From: Paralichthys olivaceus
Lineage: Eukaryota > Chordata > Actinopteri > Pleuronectiformes > Paralichthyidae
Direction: 5' to 3'
NCBI RefSeq assembly: GCF_024713975.1
Contig: NC_091105.1
Span: 17,554,439 to 17,618,438 of the forward strand
Length of the DNA stretch: 64,000 bases
Shown: positions 38,335 to 49,945 of the stretch, piece after piece
How positions within the stretch are numbered: position 1 is the stretch's first letter
Layout of the letters: each line of letters starts with the position of its first letter
Notes under the pieces: generated by a model
The model's input: the letters and a program-made list of their open reading frames with translations, nothing else
What the model was told of the DNA's origin: nothing
Database searches by the model: none
Program-made: the position numbers and the translations under genes

Positions 38335-41300
38335 ATGAGGCCAGGTACAGTACCAACATGTCGCCGCTTTCTATCTGCACGTTCCGTCGCGCGGTGCCGC
38401 CCCGGGTCTCCGGTCACAAGTTGTGTCCGTGCGGCCTACACCGCCACGCTGCTGCCCGAGCCTCCCCGAGCCGCCCTCGTGCGGAGGAAGGAGCCGCCGC
38501 GACACTTTCTCTCGTTAGCTCCGTCACATGCGAGTTAAAAGCCGGCGATCGTCGAGTTGAAGTAACGAGTTAGCGAGAAGCAGCGAGCCGCCGCGCACAC
38601 GTGTTGAGCTTCAGCCACCACTGTTAGTGCGACACAACATGGAGTCACCTCGTGTGTGAGTCTGACTCCACCTGCAAGTTATTCACGCTGAGGTTAGATC
38701 AGTCACGGTGCCGCTAACGTGATTATCAGCCGCGGTCGATCGGACTCAGGTCCGCGTTGTACCCGCGGACGCGACGAGAGGGTCCGTGTGTACACGGTGC
38801 TGAGGAAGACCCCGGAAGAAGCACGGTGCTGGTGGAGCCGTGGCTCCACGTGGTGGTGAAAGGCACCGCGGCCCCTGAGCTCTTCCATGGGAGCCAGCGA
38901 GGCCATCCTGCAGGGGCCACGTGAGCCGTGTGTCGGCTCACTTTGCAATCTGTGTGTGCGTCCTACAGACTGTGTGGTGTGTGTGTATTTCCACCCACAT
39001 TTCAGACAAGTACAATAATAATAATAATATCCTCCCTCCTGCTGCTCGTCTGCGCCAGTGTCGTAGCTCTTGTAGTGTTTTGACCCCAGCACCACCACTA
39101 GTCCAGTCTGGTGTCACGCTGCTCCTCCATGTTGGATGGTTACTGGCCTGTATCAACACAGCACCTCCAGTCCCACGCTGCAGACACATCAGCTATGTGG
39201 TTCAGTGTCTTACCCAGGGACACTTCAGCATGCCAAGTGGGGGATTAACCCACTCACCCTCTGGTTCGAGGACAACCCGCTCTACCCCCTGAACCCTTAA
39301 TGCTGCAGCCCCAGTAATTTGCCACATGGTTTACTCGCCAGTCAGATTTACCTTTAGCCTCAGTGTACCCTCCACTTCGACCTGTATCTTTGATTACAGG
39401 CCAAAATATTTGATGAAACTAAGATGCACAACTGAAGTTATGTCCCTAAACATCTGCTAGTGCTCAAGAGATATTCAACACCTGGTCCTATATTCTAAAT
39501 GTAGTGAAATCAACCAACTGGTTTACTCTTGTTAACTCCTCCATAGATGGTGCAGATGCCTGACATCTTTAAGAGTTGTTTACAGAGGAGGGGACTTTTC
39601 CTGACTCATTGGTGGAGAGTAATCAGTCACCTTTTGTCAGAACAACCTTAAAATATGAATAATATTATATATATATTTATAAGATGTACACAGAAACTCC
39701 ATCAAAGTGTGTAGCATTCAGGATGATCTTTCTGTATAAGATTCATATTTATGTTTCTACAGAAGTGACAAACCAACACTGTTTCCAAAGTGTCTCATGT
39801 GTTTTTCCATGTTGCTCGCAGTTTGTAATGTCACCACTAGATGTCAGTACATCCCACACACTGATCCTTCCCAGTGTACTGAAAACTCCAGATCTCACAT
39901 CTGTATTTAAAAGGGCACTGCATTAACTTTACTCCTGTGAGTGGATTATAGCTACAAGTGTCAGAGAGAGAAGTTTCAAGGTTCCCATTTGTCTCGGTAT
40001 CTTCCAAAAATTATATTATCATGCTGCAGCAGACTGGGGACATCGATACAAGGAAAAAACTGAGCTACCAAGTCGAATACTTATAAAAATATTTAATGCA
40101 TCAACAGCGTAGTCCATAACAAGTCAGGAAAATAAAGGTGTGCGCAGTAAATTTAAGTTGCTGATGAAAGATGATCGGGAGAAACAGTTTGCTACACGAC
40201 CAGAGAAAATTTAGCTTCAGCTTAATGTATATTAAGATATGTGTAACTTCTGTTAACGTGGTTCTGCTTTCTGTGTTTTTATCCCACAGGGTTCAGTCCT
40301 CGTGGCGATCGAGGAGGAAGAGGAGGACGTGGTGGTAGAGGAGGATTTGGTGACCGAGGAGGGTTTGGTGACCGAGGAGGGTTTGGAGGACGAGGGGGAT
40401 TCAGAGGAGGAAGAGGTGAGGCCGTTGGTTTTAAACATGGTGGTGTGTGTTATTACATGTGGTGTGAAAACAGCTTCCTCAGTGGGTTATAAGATTTGTT
40501 AATCATTAGAGAACACAAAGATAGAGTTCCTCAGACTGCAATGACAGAGCTCTGTCTCACAGGAAATCAGCTTATCACTATGACCTCAACAACTTTTGAT
40601 CTGACTTTCCTGAATCACTTGTTTTTCAGGTGGATTCAGGTCCCCGGAAGGTGGAGGATTTCGGGGGAGAGGCGGTGGAAGAGGTGCCCCAAGAGGGAGA
40701 GGAGGCGGAAGGGGCGGCGGCCGAGGGGGCTTTGGAGCAGGGAGGAAGGTCTTGGTTGAGCCACACAGACATGAAGGTTTTTATTCCACTTTTTAGTTAT
40801 TAGCTATTATTTGGAATGCAGACTGTGAAAGCTGGAGTCCTGCTGTTGCTGGGATTAAATGTCGAGCTGCCAACTTTCAGGCTGAGATTAGGTTCACTGG
40901 CCTTTAATCCATCGTGTGTCAAGTGATATTGTATCGGAAATGAATGCTTAACTCCACCTGTAGATGTTCTATAGATGCACTGCTGTCCCTTTACTGTTTG
41001 TGGAATTGCTTTCTGTCTGAATAGATTAAATAGTGATGTTGTGTGTTCGATAGACACTGACTCTCTGTGTGTGTGTGCGCGCGCCCACTCAGGTGTGTTT
41101 ATCAGCAGAGGGAAGGAAGATGCCCTGGTGACCAAGAACATGGTGGTGGGAGAGTCTGTGTACGGAGAGAAGAGGATCAGTGTGGAGGTAAGGTTTTGAT
41201 TGACAGCAGCACAGTGCTTAGGTAAAGGATGTAACAGGATGCATTTAACTCTCAATAGCTGACTTCTGTGGCTCTGCATTAAAACCCTTATATAAAATAG

Positions 41301-44300
41301 TGGATTGCTCTCCATGTCTAAGACTGTAACGCTCAGATTCATTCTGTTTCAGGAAGGAGAGACAAAGATTGAGTACAGAGCCTGGAATCCGTTCCGCTCC
41401 AAGCTGGCAGCAGCCATCTTGGGAGGAGTGGACCAGATCCACATCAAGCCTGGAGCGAAGGTCATGTACCTGGGAGCAGCCTCTGGCACCACAGTGTCCC
41501 ACGTTTCTGACATTGTTGGACCGGTGAGTACAGAGTAGTACAACAACGCCTGTATTTTAATACTGTTTACAGTTTTCGCATATATATATTAGACGTGTAA
41601 TTAATAGAAACTAGTGATGAAGAGGAGAGCAGTTAAAGCAATTCCATCATTAAGCTGACACATGAATGTCATGTTATTTTCCTACGTTGAGTGCATAAAG
41701 GCCAAAGGTTACATTGGTCACGCTGCCTTGTGTATTACAGGAAGGACTAGTCTACGCTGTGGAGTTTTCCCATCGATCAGGCCGAGACCTTCTCAATGTT
41801 GCAAAGAAACGCACCAACATCATTCCGATCATCGAAGATGCTCGGCACCCACACAAATACCGCATGTTAGTTGGTGAGTATCCCTGAGCCGCAGAGGATG
41901 AGTTGTTGAGCTGTCACCACATCCTCAGAGGTGTTCCCCTAGTTCAGGCTGGTAACGATATGAGCCCTCGATTTTCAATTAAATAAAGACTGACTTCATG
42001 ATCATTTCACAGCGGATGTAAGCCTCTGTTGGTCGTGTCTGTCAGACATCAGAACCTCACTGGGGTTAAGATGTTTTATATTGGTTTAACACAGTTTGAG
42101 CAGGAACAAACAGTGGGTGACATCAGATACACTCAGGTTGTTGAATGAGATTTGAGACAGCAACGCTCATCTTTACATCTCTCTCACATTATTGTTAGTA
42201 CATGTCATTGTAGGTTTTAAGGTACGTACAAGTTTTGCCTTGTTTTTTGAAGGTGCAAAAAAGCAAACTGATGAGGTATTAAAAAAATACTTCCATGATA
42301 AATAAAACCATGATTTTATTAAATACACAAGGAAATGGAATTATTATTGGCAGTTTTACGTTATCCTGTCACACACAGTTTCTCTATACAGTCCGCTGAC
42401 ACACAACACAAACGGCAGCGTGACGGCCCGTGTGTTTACATGAGTGGGTGACACCGAAAGCTTCAGTTAACTTTACTGACAATCTGTTCAGTTAAAAGAA
42501 AACACATTCTAAAATTCCCACATCATGCTCTGAGCTAAAAGATGACATGCGTTGTATTTGAGGTGATGTTGTGTTGACAAGGTGAAGATCTAGTAAATCA
42601 AATGGTTTACTTCCATCAGGTTAGCTCAGAAGTCTTTGCTGTTAACTATGTTAAATCAGTTTTATATTATAGCTTTTCAAATACTGTTTTACTAATTCAC
42701 ATTTTATACTGTTGCCCTAAAGTCATTCTCACTCTCTCTCTCTTTAGGCATGGTAGATGTGATTTTTGCTGATGTTGCTCAGCCTGACCAGACAAGGATT
42801 GTTGCTTTGAATGCTCACAACTTCCTGAAGAACGGAGGACACTTCGTTATCTCCATCAAGGTACAGCTATGACTGCCTAGACAGCTCCTCATCCATGATC
42901 AAATTAAGTTAAACCTCCAGTTATGGTGGTAAATTAATTATGTGGCAGTAAACTCATGAGATTTTTATAAAAACATGGTAAGACTGGTTATTGCACTAAG
43001 AATGTTATGTATATATCTGCTGGATAAAGTTATATATTTTCAGATGGTGTCTTTTACCCTATTAAGCTCTAGATGGACTGTTTTGAAAAGTGATTTAGTA
43101 CCATTTCCCAATGTACAGTGCTTGTGAGTGAGACATGAAAAGCATCATTTAATGAGAATAACAATGCACACACTCAGAGTATCTCCAGTAAGTCATGTGG
43201 GCATAGTCACTGAAACTTCAATCTCGGTTCCTCAGAGAAGCAGGAAAGAGTCACAGCTGGCAAGTTGGCTGTTGATGACGTTTCTCATTTGCGATTATGC
43301 AAACCTGAAAAAGAATATCTTCGGGATACAATGAGATTTGAGACACATTTGTGATGATGGTCAACATCAGCGGAGACATGCTTTAAACAAAACCACAATA
43401 TTTCTGCAGGGGAATTCATACGTTGTGTCCTGGTTTCTAATTGGACTCCTCTTAACTCTGCAAAATGTCTAGATTCAATTTTGGGGGAAATTCATTTCTA
43501 AAAATATCTGGAATCTGTTCCAGAAATGAGTAGACACGGCGCCCTCCCTTCCCCAACTGCGGATTAGGCTGATAATATAATTCCATGTATTCCAAGTGTT
43601 CCCTGAGAGTTTTGTCAACTGTGTGGACTGTTTATTTCTTACTGCAGGCCAACTGTATAGACTCGACAGCAGCTCCAGAGGCAGTGTTTGCCTCAGAGGT
43701 GAAGAAGATGAGCTCTGAGAACATGAAACCACAGGAGCAACTCACACTCGAGCCCTATGAGAGAGACCATGCTGTGGTGGTGGGCATCTACAGGTACGCC
43801 AACATACCCCCATAACTCTATGAACATCTGCTGTGACTTCCCCAGTCAGAGGTCCACAGTTAAATTTAACTGTTGGTCTTGATACATTTTTAGGTTTATC
43901 TATCAAACGTAGTTCTGCATTCACAGTCAAAATGGTTCAATACATTAGCTCACTAAACTGTTTACAAAGGTATGGTCAAAATTCTTATTTATGCATCAAA
44001 AATGTATTAACTTAAGTACCACCAGGTTTATAATGTTTATAGTTAGAACCATCATTTCTATTGTTGTATTAGAAATGATGGCCCATTTTTATCAAGATGA
44101 TTTAACTCGGCACGCTTTCTCTGGAGGTAGAAGTGAGTACACCAGGGATGTCACTGTTCAATTCACTTGTATTTGCATAGTGTGCGATCAAAACATACAT
44201 CGAACTCAAAGCACTTTGCCCAGCAGGGTTGAGATGATGATTTTAGGATTCATCTTTTTTTCGTCTTTACCAAATAACTTTGTCCATCCTTGGAATTGGT

Positions 44301-44623
44301 GTCCAACCTGAATTCATCTTCTACAGTAGTTCTGCAGTGTGTGTGGGTAGCCCAGCAGCGCAGGAGAAATAGCAGACCCGTGTAGGATTTAAATCAGGAC
44401 ACAGTGGGTTACACATTAATATGGTGAATTTGGAACAACAAGGACATTGTGCTGCTCCACATCTGACTGCAATTGTGAGGTTTAGCAGTTTCCTTTAAAA
44501 CTAATGTTCCTATAGTTCAGTTGTGGTGACATCCACCCAGACCCTCAGCTCCTGCTTTGTCATGTATTGTTGACATGCTCTTTTCTCTCTCTCCTTAGAC
44601 CTCCAGCTAAACAGAAGAAATGA
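38335..44623 (+). CDS. fbl: Fibrillarin, rRNA 2'-O-methyltransferase
   Basis: Nine coding exons: 38335-38344, 40290-40415, 40630-40776, 41093-41187, 41353-41523, 41741-41873, 42748-42860, 43648-43793, 44599-44623. All phases join, giving 321 aa (human 321). It is the nucleolar catalytic subunit of box C/D snoRNPs, which methylate rRNA ribose and also histone H2A Gln. Visible evidence: start MRPG-FSPRG; glycine/arginine-rich domain to about residue 80 (GGFGDR and GGRG repeats); [32 protein letters not shown]-binding [18 protein letters not shown] (residues 165-182); [85 protein letters not shown]. Exon 1 codes for only three residues plus one base, then a 1.9-kb intron. The donor after exon 3 (GTTTTT) is weak. 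It runs head-to-head with sacm1l and tail-to-tail with the small gene at 45698. Confidence 0.97.
38345..38930. other. CpG-rich start of fbl intron 1
   Basis: Dense in CG from about 38380 to 38930, continuing the promoter CpG island into the intron. Open frames on both strands here have no supported start and are expected from base composition. Confidence 0.6.
39185..39300 (+). repeat. Family A tail in fbl intron 1
   Basis: GTGTCTTACCCAGGGACACT, TCAGCATGCCAAGTGGGGGA, CTCTGGTTCGAGGACAACCC and GCTCTACCCCCTGAACC: the 3' blocks of family A. Confidence 0.7.
40341..40394 (+). repeat. Three 18-bp tandem repeats coding the fbl GAR domain
   Basis: GAGGATTTGGTGACCGAG, GAGGGTTTGGTGACCGAG and GAGGGTTTGGAGGACGAG stand in tandem and in frame. 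They encode GGFGDR-type units within fibrillarin exon 2. Confidence 0.9.
44155..44230 (+). repeat. Degenerate SINE-like repeat in fbl intron 8
   Basis: TTCAATTCACTTGTATTTGC, ATAGTGTGCGATC and CGAACTCAAAGCACTTTGCC resemble a common fish repeat beginning TCAATTCAATTTTATTTGTA. It is much diverged. Confidence 0.4.
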
Positions 44624-45613
44624 AGTGTAGGGGAAAGATCATGGAAATGGATTCCCGTTTTCATCAGCCACCTACTTAACCGTCTGTCTATCGCCCACCT
44701 CTCCACCTGGTCTTTTCTCCACCTGTAGATTTGAAAAGCATGACTAGCCCTCAGGGTAAAATTGATCTGGGTTTCTTTTTTTAAAATCCTTTGACAGTTT
44801 AATGACCACCCAGTCCACTGCTGGAGACATCCAATGACATTTTGTTACAGATAGGCCTCTGAGTTGGTTACCAGATTGGAGCAAGTCATATTTGTAATAC
44901 ATGTCTGATAACGCATAAATGTTCACCTGTACATTTGTTATTCACATGTTATCAGGTCTGTGTTCAGGATGATTACAAAGTAAATGGAAGCAGTCAAGTT
45001 TTGTATATGCACAGCCTTCACCAGCTGCTGCCCTGAGAAATATTTCAACTGATTTGGTAAACATCTGAAAAGCTTTGTCAAGACCTCTACTGTCTGTAGA
45101 TACACAAGTTTTCATAACTACTTTTTTGTGGTTAGTGTTTTTATTTCAATACTTCTTTTCTTCTCTGTGCTCCTCCTCTTCTTACAGAATTGTCTTTTCT
45201 TTAAATGTTTTCCGGTCCCTTGCTCCGCTAATGTAGAGCACATTGCTGGATGTACCATGTTTTCACACATCACATACCCCACATAGCAGAGTATTTTTAT
45301 TGTACAAGTTATCTGTTCAAACTTCTTAATGGTAAAATCTACTTCATTAGTTGTGTACCCATGGTGTGGAGAGGTTCATGACAATTTGTAGGCAAAGAAC
45401 CATTAATGCTGATGTGTTTAGTGGTGAGGTGGTAAACTGACCCTGTGTGCCTGTGTACAAATATAGAAAGTGACTTTAGTCACTCTGACTTGTAATTTGA
45501 AACTTGTATAACTTTTGTGTTTGCAAAGTATGAAGCAGAATGGTTGTAGATATTTTACAACAAATCATGCTTGAAACTTTATTTGTCATAACCAACAATT
45601 TTGTTTTAATAAA
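44624..45613 (+). other. 3' UTR of fbl
   Basis: The only AATAAA after the stop is at 45608-45613, so the 3' UTR is about 1 kb. No earlier signal was seen. Confidence 0.65.
45608..45613 (+). promoter_or_regulatory. Poly(A) signal of fbl
   Basis: AATAAA on the plus strand, 985 nt after the fbl stop. Confidence 0.7.
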
Positions 45614-45624
45614 ATGTTTTTTTT

Positions 45625-45630
45625 TTTATT
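45625..45630 (-). promoter_or_regulatory. Poly(A) signal of the small minus-strand gene
   Basis: TTTATT on the plus strand, i.e. AATAAA on the minus strand, 67 nt past the stop at 45698-45700. It lies only 11 bp from the opposing fbl signal. Confidence 0.6.
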
Positions 45631-45697
45631 ATAATCTTTGATCAAACACACTTCCTGACAAATCTTCCTGACTAACGTGTTGGTGGTGTAACGGTGC

Positions 45698-46040
45698 TCA
45701 CAGTGACAGCAGATCTCCACGGGTGATGCCTTTCAGTTCAGGGACCCAGTCTTGAAGACATGATGGCCAGATGTGCTGCAGACTAAAACCCAGAGTTAGA
45801 TGGGCTACAGCAGCAGCAGCTGCCCGTAGGAGAGCCTGCACGTCCCCCTCAGTGTTACCTCTGCCTGCAGGAGAAAACAAACTGCTTTTCTCCAAGTTTC
45901 TACACAAATGCAACGAAATCCTTGTTCGCATAGATTGGTGCTGCATGCGAAACAATGTCGGTAACCACAGTTAAACCAGAGCACTAACTTTCGGGAGTAA
46001 CTTGCGCGACTGTCCGCGGTGGATTTGTTTTGGCAGCCAT
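45698..46040 (-). CDS. Predicted two-exon small protein, 72 aa, unrecognised
   Basis: Exon 1 is 46040-45989: ATG then MAAKTNPPRTVAQVTPE plus one base. A 124-bp intron starts GTTAGT and ends TTTTCTCCTGCAG. Exon 2 is 45864-45698. The splice restores the frame through Ser18 and avoids the TAG just after the donor. Exon 2 encodes RGNTEGDVQALLRAAAAAVA, HLTLGFSLQHIWPSCLQDW and VPELKGITRGDLLSL-stop. The protein is probably soluble: an alanine-rich helix (about residues 27-40), then an aromatic, acidic C-terminus, with no signal peptide or clear membrane segment. Supporting signs are matching phase, a strong acceptor, an ATG in a YY1-type promoter motif, a CpG island and a nearby poly(A) signal. I do not recognise the family and assign no function. 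It could also be an isoform of a larger gene. Confidence 0.6.
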
Positions 46041-46049
46041 TTTGTGGGA

Positions 46050-46815
46050 AATTTCTCTGGAGCGCGCTGGGCCGTACTTGCCTGGTGTCGGGAGTGCGCT
46101 CTCAATGCAGCCCCTCTCTCCTTTGACCGATATTACCATCACGGAGGGGCTGGCCGGCACAGAGCTAGCTGGAGCCGCGTGTGCTAAAATACGTCAAGTT
46201 TCTCCATTGCTCCCGCTGACACTGTCCATCGGCTGGCCGCTGCCCGCCGAGCAGCCTGCAGTGTGCGGACTGTCTTCAAATTCCAATGGCAGAGTTTTAT
46301 TAGACAGCTAGCATGCTAGCTAACAGCTAGCTGGCTAATGTTAGCTTCTTTCCTCTAAATTAATTTTTTTTAAAAACCAAACGAGCCTGTAAAGGCAGCT
46401 GACCCACGCTGCTGCTGAGCCGTGGTCTCGTGTGTATCTGAGCGTCAACCTCGAGCAAGTGAATTAAGTCTGCTGAACAAGAAGAAGACTTGAGCGTGAG
46501 GTGCCCGTGGTTGAGGCGGCGAGCTGCCCACCTCCCCTCAGGCACGGCTAGCTGTGCTGCGCCGGCGATCGGTTCCCATCGACTACCCGCTCTCTGAGCT
46601 CAGGAGAATAACGCTTTTTTTTTTTTTACTGGAAACTAATCTCATCGGGGGGGTTTCTTTTTTATATCATCTAACAATCCTGCACCATCATATTTGGATT
46701 TCTGCTGTGGAAGGACGACTGACCCGGGGGAGGGGGCTCGGTTCGTGCGGACAGAGGGAAATAGGGGTTCCGAATATGGCTGCTACGCGGAACCTGGTTC
46801 GACACACCGCCTGAG
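46050..46815 (+). other. Probable non-coding first exon, perhaps of dyrk1b
   Basis: A GC-rich segment ending in a strong donor (CTGAG then GTAAGA, 46816). The left limit is not visible. No long ATG frame runs through the donor, so the exon is 5' UTR. Human DYRK1B lies directly downstream of FBL in the same orientation, which fits here, but no coding exon falls inside the window, so the name is inference only. In-exon alternative frames give no known protein. Confidence 0.45.
46776..46814 (+). CDS. Upstream ORF of 12 codons ending at the exon boundary
   Basis: ATG at 46776 (AATATGG) reads MAATRNLVRHTA then TGA at 46812-46814. The donor GT is at 46816, so the uORF closes one base before the exon ends. 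If the exon is a 5' UTR, this could lower translation of the main frame. Confidence 0.35.
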   Translation: MAATRNLVRHTA

Positions 46816-49496
46816 GTAAGACACAAGACGACCGGCGTTGTCCTTTTTTCAAATTATATCATGTGTGCATTTGCGGCTGGTCGGCTCTTGTCTGTAATAT
46901 GTATGCATTGACAGTCAATGAGAAGCAACAGTGCTTGGTAGCGTGATGTTCCCTCTTCCCTACGTTATTCGCCCCTGTCACCGGCCTCGTGTCACCATTC
47001 CTCTGCCGCTGCTCGTTAATGGGTTAGGGGCTTGCTTCAGCCGTAGAGGTGGGTTAACATTGTTGGGCCACGCTGAACAAGTCAGCCTCGGCTACAGTAG
47101 CTGAGATGTGCATTATGATGATGGACAACACAACCATATTCAGTTGCAGGCAATGTCCTCCAAGTCCAGTGATCAGCCCCTGTCCTTCTCCCTCAGCCTG
47201 ATTCTGAGGGGGTTTTAACCATCTATCGCGTTCACTAAAGGGCTGGTCTGTGTAATGATCGATGCCATCAGTGTGCGTGTATCTGGGCAAGTTTCATTAG
47301 CAGCGGCATCGCGACCTGCCCTGAGTGAACGCACGGCACCATAAAGACTGGGAGAGGATGCCGGCTGTACAAAACGGAGGGAGAGACGGGGAGGGGGGGA
47401 TGGATGGATGCGGTGGTACCCTCCGGTTTATGCGGTTACATCCCGGTGTGGCGCGTGGATGGCGATGACTTTAGGTGTCAGCAGCAAACCAGCAACCCCC
47501 GACTGTCCTCTGTAGATCTGCAGCATTTCATCTGCTGTGGCAGCTAACGGTAGCCACTAGCTTAGCTACCGCATCAGCCCCAGCCCCTACCCTGCCCTCT
47601 AGTATAGAGGGACACAGGCGCTCAGGTGCCGGGAGATGACGGCTCCTCGGCTGGGAACAGGACCACGAAGGGAGCAGAGCTGACGAGGAACCATGACTTG
47701 ACATCTCTCTGTTTGCCTGCGGGTGTTAGTGGCCCTCTATTTGAGCAGGAGATGCTGTGGTCTGAAATTGTTGGCCATTTAAATAAGAGGTTTGTCATAG
47801 ATGCTGTGCCCCACTCCTCCCCACCCACCTCGCCGAAGTTAGGTTGCTGTTTTTCCTCAAAATGTCTCAGAACGATCATCTCTCACCACCTCAGCTTGAC
47901 TTCATCCTTTTTCTATACATTTTTCGATTTGTCTTTTCAAATCACGCCTTGCTAATATCCAACCACTAGTGTACATGACTGTTTCATTTCGTCATTCATC
48001 CAATCAAGCAAAAAGGCCACACACAGGCCATGGTGGAAAATTTCTGATGAGAGGAAGGTGCACATTTCCTCAGATCGAAGCTTCTGGCCGAGGTCTTACA
48101 GACCACCGAAGATGTGCTTACTCTCTTCCAATTGTGCTACACAGCTCTCCAGCAATATTGTTTGTGTCATGTCACAGTAGATACAGTGAATCCATTCAGT
48201 TTGTGCTGACCGCCCGTTAAGAGGCTGAGCTCTGTTCGTCATGAAACCTGTTCCAGCTGAACCTGATGCTAAGCTACAGTCAGCCACCAGTAGGTATAAA
48301 TGTGAAAAGCACCTGATCGTAGCTGGCGGATTAGCCTCTTTTCCACGGCTCTGTCAATGTGTCACAGCCATTTAACCATCACCACCGTGTATGTAAGCTA
48401 AGATTTCTGTGATTACATTTACCATCTGTGGCAGTCATCATATTTTAAAACTGGACAGAAGGCATAAAATAAGTCACAGTAACATTCTTGGACGTAATTA
48501 CATTTGAATGTACAATGAATGAATGTCCTGGTGTTGCAATACTGCTGCATAATGCCACAATGTACACTAAGCACAAAAAGGACTTCAATTTCTGTCTGTT
48601 GCAGCCCCGACTGGGTGCACGGTCCGAGCACATAGGAGTGGCTTGATCAGTGTTCTTTTTCACTGCAAGATAATACCTCATCCCACAGACCCTACCCTAA
48701 TGTTAACTAATTTTTTTGTCTTGCTTTTATGGAGCAGTTTTCCAGTCTGTCTTTTGGCCACAAACAGCCAATGGACTTGTTCCCTGACTGACAGCAGCTG
48801 TGGCAACAAGCTTAGACCGTGTGTGTGACAGCTTTAACACAAATTCAACACTTGGTAGACTCTGATAGACCAACTCCAGACCTTACCAGGAAGTCAAGTA
48901 ACGCCTATTTTCCCCCATCTTCTTATTCTTCTCTCATGGTATCATTCCTCTTTCCTCCTGTGTCCCCACATTCATGAAATCATCTTGGGATTACAACACG
49001 GTGAAACTCAAGATGAAACTTCTCACTTAAGTAGCTGCATCTTTCCTTCAACCTCTACCATGTAGTGCCAGTGGTTTTGTGTTTTTTCCTGCATTCATAT
49101 TCCCTAATAATACAACTAAATTCTAGTACTCACCATATCTCATTTGGAAATGTGGGTTTTGGGCGACTACGGTATGTGGAGAAGATGAGGATTTTTTTCT
49201 TCTTAAAGTAAAACAACAACCAAAATGCAGTTTTGAGGATGAAACACCCTGTCAAAGGTGGGTGTGGAAAGTTTTGCATGTTCAAGAATATTTCCTGTTT
49301 CTTTTTTTATGTACTCTTTCAAACAAGTACTTTTTTGAATATACATTTTAAAAGAGTAAGGGGAATTAAAACTGCACCTAAAAACTACATCTCTCTATCC
49401 TAGTAACAGAGTCTAAATTACATGTAAAAGCATAACTTTAACAACATGGCAATACAATTTGACAGAATTGATTGTGCATTCTGCAGAGCACTGCAT

Positions 49497-49945
49497 TGGG
49501 GCTGCAACAAATGGTGATTTTTGGTATAAATTGTTCTATCATTATTTAACTGATTATTTGATGAGCTGTTTAGTGTAAAGAAAATCAGAAAATTGCTGTT
49601 TAAAATGGCAACAGTAGCAGATTGGATCATCTACAACTAATGCAATGTTATTCTTTAATGGCCTAAATTAAACATTTGGCTGGTCTCTTGTTAATATTGG
49701 CATTTTTGATCATTTTCTTGATTATGTGATTATTTAATTGTGTTTAAAATGTCTGGAAATTGAGAAAATCCCCAATTACAATTTCTCAAAGCCCAACGTG
49801 ACGTCATCAATTGGTTGTTTTCCCCAGCCAGCAGTTCACTACTAGACATATTTTTACTGTTGAATATGACAAAGACAAGCATCACATGATAATTGAGAAG
49901 CTGAATCCAGTCGATTGTTATTATTTTCATTTATGATTATCTGAT
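49497..49945. mobile_element. Old non-autonomous element of the GGGCTGCAAC type
   Basis: Begins GGGGCTGCAACAAATGGTGA and continues with GATTATTTGATGAGCTGTTT, CAGAAAATTGC, CTCAAAGCCCAACGTGACGT, TTGGTTGTTTTCCCCAGCC and GATAATTGAGAAGCTGAATC, ending TTATTATTTTCATTTATGAT. This is the block order of a short element I know to be widespread in fish. The two ends are loosely inverted. Confidence 0.6.

Larger units (their letters stand above)
45970..46830. promoter_or_regulatory. CpG-rich bidirectional promoter
   Basis: Dense in CG from about 45990 to 46830. The minus-strand small gene starts at 46040 (plus strand GCCATTTT 46036-46043, YY1-type) and the plus-strand exon ending at 46815 starts to the right of it. 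No TATA box. Confidence 0.6.

Noticed and set aside
38187-39098. Several frames of 80-140 codons around the fbl start
   Set aside because: They sit in the CpG island and intron 1. Stop codons are rare there because of base composition, and none agrees with splice sites or known proteins.
40800-41342. 180-codon minus-strand frame across fbl exon 4, the longest in the window
   Set aside because: It is antisense to fbl coding and intron sequence, has no recognisable domain, and is a shadow of exon 4 plus chance.
41611-41657. Possible box C/D snoRNA in fbl intron 5 (GTGATGA ... CTGA)
   Set aside because: It is only about 47 nt long, has no C'/D' boxes, and the flanks do not pair as a terminal stem.
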